NCBI GenBank assembly: GCA_024642765.1
Contig: JAHEAM010000233.1
Coordinates: 1 to 6,318 of the forward strand
DNA from: Planctomycetaceae bacterium
Lineage (GTDB): Bacteria; Planctomycetota; Planctomycetia; Pirellulales; Pirellulaceae
Reading direction: 5' to 3'
DNA: 6,318 nt
Shown here in pieces: positions 1 through 5,532 of this stretch (positions are counted from its first letter, which is position 1; each line of letters starts with the position of its first letter). The notes beneath the pieces were generated by a model that worked only from the letters and a program-made list of their open reading frames with translations, searched no databases and had not been told where the DNA came from. A program made the position numbers and the translations under genes.

Positions 1-36
1 CAAAAAAAATGAAGCGTTCTTTTTGATTTTTATCGC
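1..36 (-). terminator. Possible intrinsic terminator after the CxCG gene
   Basis: Downstream of the TGA the minus strand has AGCG, a 17-base A-rich loop, CGCT, then TTCA and eight T (9-2). The stem is only four pairs, so the hairpin is weak, but the T8 run right after a gene end suggests transcription stops here. Confidence 0.3.
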
Positions 37-252
37 TCAATATTCGAGTTCAATCATGGTCTTTTCACCACACGAACAAGTAACTTCAATGGTCTTTATT
101 ACTTCCTCGACCTTGTGCAATTTGACGCTCGCCCGTCGATGTTCGCTGCTGGGTCCAACGGTGACAGACGAGTTCTGTTGTGGAGCTTTTACCTTTTCAG
201 AACTGACCAAATGAATTGAATGCTGCGATGCACTGAGCGGCAATCTTGCCAT
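37..252 (-). CDS. Small CxCG-motif protein translationally coupled to fliA
   Basis: I cannot assign this 71-residue protein to a named family. Residues 1-45 are polar, rich in Ser, Gln and Lys, and probably disordered. Residues 46-71 look folded: a short amphipathic helix (KVEEVIKTIEV), then Cys-Ser-Cys-Gly at 59-62 and a closing strand (KTMIELEY). A CxCG pair resembles half of a zinc ribbon, so two copies might bind one metal ion; that is inference. There is no signal peptide or membrane segment, so it is likely cytosolic. It begins two bases after the fliA stop, with a strong Shine-Dalgarno in fliA, so it should be made together with the sigma factor. A regulator or partner of FliA (FlgM-like in position, not in sequence) is one possibility; a general CxCG adaptor is another. 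Confidence 0.7.
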   Translation of the reverse strand: MARLPLSASQHSIHLVSSEKVKAPQQNSSVTVGPSSEHRRASVKLHKVEEVIKTIEVTCSCGEKTMIELEY

Positions 253-254
253 GA

Positions 255-986
255 CTAGTCCTCCAAGTAGGCTTGTGTACGTTCACGAAACAGTTCCTTG
301 AGACGAAACTTCGCCGACGCAAGTAAGCGTGACGCATAGGACTCCGAAATATCCAATACCGCACCAATTTCGACGAGAGTCATTTCATCTGCAAAGTACA
401 ACGTCAAAGCAATTCGTTCGCGTTCGGGCATCTTTTCGATACATTCGACCAAAATCTTCTTTGATTCTTCGAGTTCCAAAATCTTTTCCGGTTGATTTGA
501 ATCGTCACGCCAACTCTGATGCACGATACAGTAAAGGTCATTCCAATCCTGAGGAGCGAGAAATCGCATTGCTTCTAAACACATCTCAATGCGTTCAATC
601 GTCAAACCGGTTTCTTCCGCGAGCAATTCGGGTGTCACGGGCGGTGGAAGTTTTTCGTAAGCTGCACGAATAAGCCCGATTTGTTGGAGGGTTAACTGCG
701 AGACTGGCGACGTCTTGCGAAGTTCATCATAGATCGCACCACGAATCCGAGTGTAGGCAAACGTCTTGAACGTCACTCCGCGCGTCGCATCAAAACTATT
801 TGCCGCCTCGACTAGTCCGACGATACCAGCGGACTCTAGCCCCTCGCGATCGATATGCGACGCCAAATTGACCGCCATCGAGCTCAAGATCTTGCGCACA
901 AATGGCAAGTGATCGAGAATCAGCTTTTCGCGTGACTCTTCTTGCGCGGCCTTGCGATATCCATCTCGTGCAGGATTATGGTTCAT
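255..986 (-). CDS. fliA: Flagellar RNA polymerase sigma factor FliA (sigma-28)
   Basis: This alternative sigma factor directs RNA polymerase to late flagellar promoters (flagellin, motor, chemotaxis). In many species it is held inactive by FlgM until the hook is complete. The protein has 243 residues, the usual FliA size, and lacks region 1. Region 2 spans about 22-92: HLPFVRKI, then ESAGIVGLVEAANSFD (core binding), and FKTFAYTRIRGAIYDELRK (promoter -10 binding and melting). Region 3 lies at about 100-140 (PELLAEETGLTIERIEMCLE). Region 4 is at about 178-235 (MPERERIALTLYFADEMTLVEIG, then ISESYASRLLASAKFRLKEL), with a helix-turn-helix for the -35 element. The enteric VPRSVRR motif just after DELR is replaced by SPVSQLTL. 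AAGGA eight bases upstream supports the start. The stop TAG nearly touches the next gene. Confidence 0.93.
   Translation of the reverse strand: MNHNPARDGYRKAAQEESREKLILDHLPFVRKILSSMAVNLASHIDREGLESAGIVGLVEAANSFDATRGVTFKTFAYTRIRGAIYDELRKTSPVSQLTLQQIGLIRAAYEKLPPPVTPELLAEETGLTIERIEMCLEAMRFLAPQDWNDLYCIVHQSWRDDSNQPEKILELEESKKILVECIEKMPERERIALTLYFADEMTLVEIGAVLDISESYASRLLASAKFRLKELFRERTQAYLED
259..264 (-). promoter_or_regulatory. Shine-Dalgarno of the CxCG gene inside the fliA 3' end
   Basis: GGAGGA, formed by the Glu-Asp codons that end fliA, lies six bases before the ATG at 252; the fliA TAG falls between them. It indicates translational coupling and makes the small downstream gene credible. Confidence 0.75.
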
Positions 987-994
987 TGTGTTCG

Positions 995-999
995 TCCTT
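995..999 (-). promoter_or_regulatory. Ribosome binding site of fliA
   Basis: AAGGA on the minus strand lies eight bases before the ATG at 986 and supports that start. An upstream ATG (ATGTTCAAGG, overlapping the site) is in another frame. Confidence 0.65.
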
Positions 1000-1012
1000 G
1001 AACATTTTTGTC

Positions 1013-1024
1013 GTGCAATTGCAC
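1013..1024. promoter_or_regulatory. Perfect 12-bp palindrome upstream of fliA
   Basis: GTGCAATTGCAC reads the same on both strands and lies 27 bases before the fliA ATG. Its size and place suit a dimeric regulator site within the fliA leader or promoter region. With no spacer it cannot form a proper RNA hairpin, so a DNA-binding site is the more likely role if it has one. Confidence 0.35.
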
Positions 1025-1073
1025 TGCGAATAAATTCAGTTTCGTTTCAACTGGGAGACTTAGGCGACTCGTA

Positions 1074-1100
1074 TTAAGTTCGCCATGTCGAACCCGATAA
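1074..1100 (+). promoter_or_regulatory. Candidate sigma-28 (FliA) promoter on the plus strand
   Basis: TTAAGTTC at 1074-1081 and CCCGATAA at 1093-1100 are separated by 11 bases. The FliA consensus known from enteric bacteria is TAAAGTTT, 11 bases, GCCGATAA, so the match is 6 of 8 plus 7 of 8 with exact spacing. It faces right, away from fliA and against the surrounding genes. The expected transcription start is near 1106. It lies outside coding sequence and directly upstream of fliA. Confidence 0.45.
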
Positions 1101-1105
1101 GTTAG

Positions 1106-1185
1106 TAAGGGGCTCACTCGTTATCAACTCGAGTGGTTAATGGTAATGCCTCGCTAGGGCATGGGTTATTTATTATTCCTTTTTT
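1106..1185 (+). ncRNA. Putative FliA-driven small RNA
   Basis: If the sigma-28-like promoter at 1074-1100 is active, the transcript would hold two hairpins. The first is CACTCG/CGAGTG with a nine-base loop at 1115-1135. The second is ATGCC/GGCAT with a seven-base loop at 1146-1162. A T-rich stretch ending in six T at 1180-1185 follows. The last hairpin is 17 bases from the T6 run, with TTATTTATTATT between, so the terminator is imperfect; the RNA might instead read on as antisense to the membrane gene at 1173-1412. There is no Shine-Dalgarno-led open frame inside it. The call is inferred from sequence alone. Confidence 0.25.
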
Positions 1186-1412
1186 ACAACTGTATTTTCA
1201 ACGTTTGCCAAGTGGTATACGCTGGTTGCGAAGCTTATGATAATAGCCACCACAACACCGGAAATAATCGCGCGAGAAAAAACCACAAAGGGTTCATGCC
1301 CGCAAGCAACACCCACCAATGTCGCCAAACACCCAGCTAAAACACCCATCATTTTCCCTAACGAGTCGCGTCGTCGCAATCGTCTGCGAATAATGTTGTG
1401 ATCAATGCTCAT
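1173..1412 (-). CDS. Small two-helix membrane protein, unknown function
   Basis: I do not recognise this 79-residue protein. The N-terminus is strongly basic (six arginines in residues 9-15, around IIRRRLRRRD). Two hydrophobic segments follow: about 21-37 (MMGVLAGCLATLVGVAC) and about 43-69 (VVFSRAIISGVVVAIIISFA), with a short acidic/basic tail ending VVKKE. The basic start suggests the N-terminus stays in the cytoplasm, and with two helices the C-terminus would too. An in-frame TGA lies nine bases before the ATG at 1412, so the protein cannot extend upstream; no good Shine-Dalgarno is visible. It follows flhA by 48 bases and precedes fliA on the same strand, a slot often held by flhF/flhG. 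A role in flagellar assembly or placement is possible but only inferred from position. Confidence 0.6.
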   Translation of the reverse strand: MSIDHNIIRRRLRRRDSLGKMMGVLAGCLATLVGVACGHEPFVVFSRAIISGVVVAIIISFATSVYHLANVENTVVKKE

Positions 1413-1460
1413 GTTGGGTCACTCGTGTTGGGTTGGGTTTGTTCTATTCATTAATCTTCG

Positions 1461-3620
1461 TCACGCCGCTTGTGTTTTCGCAAGCGAAATCATCGACAAT
1501 CCATCGGCTGCATTCCGCGCGGCCTCTGATGGTGTTTCTGTCGCATGCATCACATCATGATGTCGAATAAAGCCGATCGGCTTGACCTGCGTGTTTCCCA
1601 CCAACTCGGCGTAAGAAATCACTGGCAGCTGTGGCAATGAACGACAAATTGTTTTGCGCACGGCGCGTCTCAAGGGCGCACCCACGATCAATGCAGTGGG
1701 TTGTTCCTTAGCAATTGCGATCTCCCACTCTGTCCGCAACTTCTCAACAAAGACCTCGAGTTGTTTTTGTTTGAGTGGAATGACACCGTCGGTTAGCAAT
1801 TGCGAGAAGGCGTATTCGAGTCCCGCCTCAAGATAGATCACACGGACCTGACCATTTTCGTCTTGATAGCGGCTGATCACTTGATGGCCAATTGATGCTC
1901 GCACATGTTCTGTAAGATCATCCGGGTCTTTGACCGTTACACCAAACTGCACGGCAGCTTCGAGTATTGGTTCAAGTGCAGTGATTGAGACCTGTTCGCG
2001 AATTAGGTTGATCAGAACTTGATGCAGGGTCGCCTGTCGAACGGTAGCTGGACCGACTTCTTCCACGATCGTCGGACAAGTTTCCTTGAGCTTGTTTAGC
2101 ATTTTCTGCATGTCTTCGCGGCTAAGCAACTCATGTGCGTGTGCTTTGAGGCATTCTTGCAAATGGATGATGAGAACCGAAGAAGCTTCTACGAGGTACA
2201 ACCCAAGCATTTCGGCTCGACGACGAGAGCTTTCACTAATCCAGCGGGCTGGCATGCCATAGGTTGGGTCAAGCACATCAATGCCCTTGATGTCCAACTG
2301 GCCGTTTTCCGGCAAGACTACAAGCAGGTCGTTGGGTCGCAGTTCACCACGCCCAACTTCACGACCGTTGATATGAATGCGATAGTTGTTGAGGCCCAAA
2401 TTCAAGTTATCTCGAATCACTGCGTTTGGAACCCAGAAACCGAAATCGTCGGCCAGTTCCTTCCGTAATGACGAGATTCGAGTGGCAATATCCTTTTTGT
2501 TTCGACCATCGACTAAGGGAATAAGTCCGGCACCGACTTCGACCACAATACGTTCCGTTTTCAGGAAAAGATTCAGATTGCGCTCGTCCGGAGGAATTGT
2601 TTCGATTTCTTCTTTGGTTGGTGGCGCGACGGGCGCTTTCGCCTTGGCAATGGCCGCATTCCGCGCCTTGGTTCCGGCAACAAGTAGACCTCCAGCCAAC
2701 AATAAAAACGGGATCTTGGGGAAACCGGGAGTGAATGAAACGACGATTAAGATCACGCTGCTAGTGAACAATGCCGGATAGGCGCGATGCATTTGATTAC
2801 TGATTTCAGAACCCAAACTGGAGTCAGACGCCGACTTGGTAACAAGCATGCCGGCGCTCGTCGCAATGATGAGAGCAGGAATTTGCGAAACAAGCCCGTC
2901 ACCGATCGTAAGAATCGAATACAGCTCAAGTGCTTCCATAAGATCTTGACCTTGCATCATTCCGATGGTGACGCCACCTAGAATGTTGACGACCAAAATG
3001 ATCAAGCCTGCAATCGAATCGCCACGAACGTACTTGCTAGCACCGTCCATCGCTCCAAAGAACTCGGCCTCGCGCGCTAATTCGTTACGACGACGAGTGG
3101 CCTCTTCGGGCTTGATCGCTCCCATGTTCAGTTCTGCGTCGATTGCCATTTGCTTGCCAGGCAATGCATCCAAGGTAAATCGCGCATTCACTTCCGAAAT
3201 ACGAGACGCACCTTTGGTAATCACAATGAACTGAATCGTGACCAAAATTGCGAAGATCACAATACCAACGACCAAATTCCCACCGACAACAAAATCACCG
3301 AACGTTGAAACGATTTTCCCTGCATCGCCGTTCAGCAATATCAAGCGCGTCGACGCAACGTTTAATGACAATCGAAAAAGAGTCAACAACAGCAGAACCG
3401 ACGGAAATACGCTAACGTCCAACGGGCGCTTCGAATTCAACGTGACTAAGAGAAGAATGATTCCACCCGAGAGATTCACTGCGAGAAACATGTCGAGAAG
3501 AAATGTCGGCAGCGGAATGACTAACGCCGTGAGCATCACCAAGATGGCGAACGCTAGTGTCGTTTCACTTCGCGGTACGAAGCTAAAATTGGTATCGAGT
3601 TGGGCTGGTGCTGTTGCCAT
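1461..3620 (-). CDS. flhA: Flagellar export gate protein FlhA
   Basis: FlhA is the largest export-gate subunit. It forms a nonameric cytoplasmic ring that binds chaperone-substrate complexes and couples export to the proton gradient. The 719-residue protein has about eight membrane helices within residues 22-316. The FHIPEP family signature follows the fourth helix: MAIDAELNMGAI at 158-169, then RRRNE, and FFGAMDGASKYVRGD at 187-201. A basic/Pro-rich linker (about 318-340) leads to the cytoplasmic domain, with VVEVGAGLIPLVD at about 361-373, the DNLNLGLNNYRIHINGREV region, GMPARWI, and the SYAEL region near the end. The length is slightly above the usual 690 or so. The extra part is a C-terminal tail of about 35 residues beyond VKPIGFI. 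The start is fixed by GGAGGT in fliP, seven bases from stop to start. In many genomes fliQ, fliR and flhB separate fliP from flhA; here they do not. Confidence 0.97.
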   Translation of the reverse strand: MATAPAQLDTNFSFVPRSETTLAFAILVMLTALVIPLPTFLLDMFLAVNLSGGIILLLVTLNSKRPLDVSVFPSVLLLLTLFRLSLNVASTRLILLNGDAGKIVSTFGDFVVGGNLVVGIVIFAILVTIQFIVITKGASRISEVNARFTLDALPGKQMAIDAELNMGAIKPEEATRRRNELAREAEFFGAMDGASKYVRGDSIAGLIILVVNILGGVTIGMMQGQDLMEALELYSILTIGDGLVSQIPALIIATSAGMLVTKSASDSSLGSEISNQMHRAYPALFTSSVILIVVSFTPGFPKIPFLLLAGGLLVAGTKARNAAIAKAKAPVAPPTKEEIETIPPDERNLNLFLKTERIVVEVGAGLIPLVDGRNKKDIATRISSLRKELADDFGFWVPNAVIRDNLNLGLNNYRIHINGREVGRGELRPNDLLVVLPENGQLDIKGIDVLDPTYGMPARWISESSRRRAEMLGLYLVEASSVLIIHLQECLKAHAHELLSREDMQKMLNKLKETCPTIVEEVGPATVRQATLHQVLINLIREQVSITALEPILEAAVQFGVTVKDPDDLTEHVRASIGHQVISRYQDENGQVRVIYLEAGLEYAFSQLLTDGVIPLKQKQLEVFVEKLRTEWEIAIAKEQPTALIVGAPLRRAVRKTICRSLPQLPVISYAELVGNTQVKPIGFIRHHDVMHATETPSEAARNAADGLSMISLAKTQAA

Positions 3621-3626
3621 TATTGA

Positions 3627-4400
3627 TCAACCTCCGAAACTTGTAACAAGTGCCTGAGCGATCAACTGCCAACCGTCCACCATCACGAACAAAAGCAGTT
3701 TGCAAGGTGTTGCCACCACGACGGGCGGCATCATCATCATGCCTAAACTCATCAGAACTGTTGAAACGACCAAGTCGATCAACAAAAAAGGAATGTAAAT
3801 GCAAAACCCCATGATGAAGGCTGTCTTGAGTTCGCTGATGATGAATGCCGGCACAAGTGTTGTTAGCGGCACCTTTTCGTAGTCCGAATATTCCATTTTG
3901 GGTTTTGCTGAATCCAACAACTGCCCGGAGTTTCCATCGCTCACAATTTCCTCTTCGGAGTCCTTGTGTGCGGCAAGGTCAATAAAAAGTAAGAGGTCCG
4001 TCTCACGTGTGTTCCGCAACATAAATTGCTTGATCTCGAAACTCGCGGCATTAAAAGCCTGTTCAAGCGTGAAGGAATCTTTTTTATCGGCCTCTTCTTT
4101 TTGCGCCAACAAGTAGGGTTTGAGCGCCTTCGTATGAATATTTTGAAACGTCGGTCCCATTACAAACAACGTTAAAAACATAGCCAAACCCATCATCACT
4201 GGGTTAGGTGGAATCTCTTGGGTCGTTAACGCGCGTCGAACAAACGACAGAACAATAATGATGCGAGTGAAAGCCGTGACACTTACGAGTAATGACACGA
4301 TGAAGCTGAGCGCACCCAACAACAATGCCACTTGCATAGGCGGCGCGAGTTGTTGAAACGTTTCCGTTTCAATCGATTGTGCTATCAAGTGAACGTTCAT
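3627..4400 (-). CDS. fliP: Flagellar export gate protein FliP
   Basis: FliP forms the pentameric core of the FliPQR channel, through which flagellar subunits cross the inner membrane. The 257-residue protein carries the family hallmarks: FTRIIIVLSFVRRAL near 44-58, the PPNPVMMGLAMFLTLFVMGP helix at 64-83, REFMLR-like FMLRNTRETDLLLF at 126-139, and PAFIISELKTAFIMGF at 184-199. After these come IPFLLIDLVVSTVLMSLGMMMMPP and the final KLLLFVMVDGWQL helix. About four membrane segments are visible (near 23-42, 66-84, 184-216 and 228-247). Two things are odd. There is no N-terminal cleavable signal peptide, although many FliP proteins have one. There is also an acidic insertion of about 30 residues at 144-175, where the E. 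coli protein is much shorter. The gene overlaps functionally with flhA: its last codons GGA GGT form the flhA Shine-Dalgarno. Confidence 0.96.
   Translation of the reverse strand: MNVHLIAQSIETETFQQLAPPMQVALLLGALSFIVSLLVSVTAFTRIIIVLSFVRRALTTQEIPPNPVMMGLAMFLTLFVMGPTFQNIHTKALKPYLLAQKEEADKKDSFTLEQAFNAASFEIKQFMLRNTRETDLLLFIDLAAHKDSEEEIVSDGNSGQLLDSAKPKMEYSDYEKVPLTTLVPAFIISELKTAFIMGFCIYIPFLLIDLVVSTVLMSLGMMMMPPVVVATPCKLLLFVMVDGWQLIAQALVTSFGG
3630..3635 (-). promoter_or_regulatory. flhA Shine-Dalgarno embedded in the fliP 3' end
   Basis: The last two sense codons of fliP (GGA GGT, Gly-Gly) make a perfect GGAGGT nine bases before the flhA ATG at 3620. The fliP TGA lies between the site and the start. 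This arrangement implies translational coupling, with fliP and flhA read from the same transcript. Confidence 0.8.
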
Positions 4401-4409
4401 GATCCCGCA

Positions 4410-4415
4410 CTTCCT
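4410..4415 (-). promoter_or_regulatory. Ribosome binding site of fliP
   Basis: AGGAAG on the minus strand ends nine bases before the ATG at 4400. It fixes the fliP start, because an in-frame TGA at 4430-4428 and no start codon between them rule out a longer protein. Confidence 0.6.
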
Positions 4416-4452
4416 GGAGCGGATTTTTCATAGAAAATTGAAAACAGAAGGT

Positions 4453-5463
4453 CTATTTTCCAACCGTCGCATGATTAAGTAAAAACCATTTTCTGAATTC
4501 CGGATCCAGTCTTTCAAGTTGCTCTAACAATAGGTGCGGTGTGTCCGACGATTTTGTTTTGTTTTGACTCGGGTCCATGTGACTTGGCGTAGGCGTGGGC
4601 AAAGTCGTTTCAGGCCCGAACGTAGACCTGTCCAAGTTGTCCTCTACAGACTGCATGAATGGTTCATGAAGTGAAACGACTGATTTGACACCACTGGAAT
4701 CCATTGCAATTAAGACTTGGTGGTCGCCAACACGCACTAGTTTTAAAGTCGCCTTGTTGCCTAACGCCAGCGTCTGTTCGATGCCAATCGCAGGTTTGGG
4801 TTTTGTGCTGGCAGACGCTTGGCCACGTTTCGATTTTCGCAAACCATACACAAACGCAACGGCCACCGCGAGAACCAGTAAGGTGTTGAGGATGATTTTT
4901 TTGACGGTTGAATCAAGCTCCAAATTAAGTAGGCCAGTCGCTTTCTTTGTTTTGGTTTCGTTTGGGGTCGGTTCGGCAGATGCGCCTTCGGCGTTCATGG
5001 GCCTAAATGCCGATCCGAGTCGAGAGGAGTCGAATAATGTTGGTTGCCGCTGTGATCGCTGACTGGAAAGTGTTTGTTGCGGATCAGAAAACAGTTGCTG
5101 GTCAGTGGAAGTAGGTATTTCCGGTGGAACCGATGCGGCTTGTCCTGCACGCATTAATACGGCATGGTCGAGTTGCTCGACATAGGCGCTACGTGAGATG
5201 TCGGCAACCGAGGGTTCTGCTATCGATTCGAAAGTACTGGACTGCTGCACACTGTAATCGACAATTATCTCGGACTGGGCAGCAATGGGGCTATTGGCAC
5301 GTGCTCGGGTAAGAGTCGAATTGCCCGTACCAAGATAGCGGAGTGGATTGTTGTCATCTTGCGCGTCAGCGGTGTTTGCGGTCAACAAGCAGAATGACAG
5401 CACAAACAACCGGCGAACGGCTGCGCAAAAGCATTTTTTGAGATGTGTGATTTGCCGATCCAT
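4453..5463 (-). CDS. fliO: Flagellar biosynthesis protein FliO, long form
   Basis: FliO is a membrane-anchored factor that promotes stable assembly of FliP in the export gate. This protein has 336 residues, far longer than the roughly 100-150 of enterobacterial FliO. Residues 1-34 look like a signal peptide: a basic start, the hydrophobic stretch RLFVLSFCLLTA, and a probable cut after ADA. Residues 35-185 are low-complexity, rich in Ser, Gln, Pro and Thr, and presumably periplasmic. One transmembrane helix lies at about 188-207 (IILNTLLVLAVAVAFVYGL), followed by the basic RKSKRG. Residues 225-270 form the cytoplasmic FliO core (IGIEQTLALGNKATLKLVRV, then HQVLIAM and VVSLHEPF). The tail from 271 is variable and ends in a predicted helix (LLLEQLERLDPEFRKWFLL). 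AAGG eight bases before the ATG at 5463 supports the start. The position between fliN and fliP agrees with FliO. Confidence 0.85.
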   Translation of the reverse strand: MDRQITHLKKCFCAAVRRLFVLSFCLLTANTADAQDDNNPLRYLGTGNSTLTRARANSPIAAQSEIIVDYSVQQSSTFESIAEPSVADISRSAYVEQLDHAVLMRAGQAASVPPEIPTSTDQQLFSDPQQTLSSQRSQRQPTLFDSSRLGSAFRPMNAEGASAEPTPNETKTKKATGLLNLELDSTVKKIILNTLLVLAVAVAFVYGLRKSKRGQASASTKPKPAIGIEQTLALGNKATLKLVRVGDHQVLIAMDSSGVKSVVSLHEPFMQSVEDNLDRSTFGPETTLPTPTPSHMDPSQNKTKSSDTPHLLLEQLERLDPEFRKWFLLNHATVGK

Positions 5464-5496
5464 GGCAGTGACCTTGCGTGGGGGGAACGCTCAATC

Positions 5497-5518
5497 TGCA
5501 CTTGATCCATCGAGTGCA
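5497..5518. repeat. 22-bp imperfect palindrome between fliN and fliO
   Basis: The plus strand reads TGCACTTGAT, then CC, then ATCGAGTGCA. The two 10-base arms are reverse complements except for one position. It lies in the 69-base fliN-fliO spacer, about 34 bases upstream of the fliO ATG. As RNA it could fold into a 6-bp stem (TGCACT/AGTGCA) with a small internal mismatch. As DNA it looks like a dimeric regulator site. No T-run follows on the minus strand, so an intrinsic terminator is unlikely. The role is unknown. Confidence 0.5.
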
Positions 5519-5532
5519 TTCCAATTCAATAA

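Larger units (their letters stand above)
987..1172. other. Intergenic region upstream of fliA with several short inverted repeats
   Basis: This 186-base stretch holds no convincing gene. It contains four inverted repeats: GGCGA/TCGCC (1063-1067 with 1080-1084), CACTCG/CGAGTG (1115-1120 with 1130-1135), ATGCC/GGCAT (1146-1150 with 1158-1162), and the perfect palindrome at 1013-1024. None is followed by a T-run on the minus strand, so no clear terminator separates the membrane gene from fliA. For minus-strand transcription I see only a weak sigma-70-like pair (TTGATA at 1127-1122, then 17 bases, then TAACTT). The plus strand carries the much better sigma-28 match listed separately. Confidence 0.5.

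Noticed and set aside
1161..1340. 59-residue plus-strand frame with a hydrophobic start (MGYLLFLFYN)
   Set aside because: It lies antisense to the membrane-protein gene, whose helices explain the hydrophobic look. It has no usable Shine-Dalgarno, and its second half is unstructured and His/Asn-rich.
3238..3657. 139-residue plus-strand frame opposite flhA, and several similar long plus-strand frames
   Set aside because: They are antisense to clear flagellar genes, lack start signals, and have compositions rich in Arg, Thr and Asn typical of reverse reading.
4083..4091. Perfect sigma-28 -10 word GCCGATAA on the minus strand
   Set aside because: It is inside fliP (codons for Ala-Asp-Lys) and the sequence at the right distance upstream bears no resemblance to TAAAGTTT.
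4379..4432. Twenty-residue minus-strand frame starting ATGAAAAATCC, overlapping the fliP start
   Set aside because: It is too short to judge and has no clear ribosome binding site; most likely chance.
5295..5310. TGGCACG on the plus strand resembling a sigma-54 -24 element
   Set aside because: The -12 part is missing (CGGG instead of TTGC) and the site is inside fliO.
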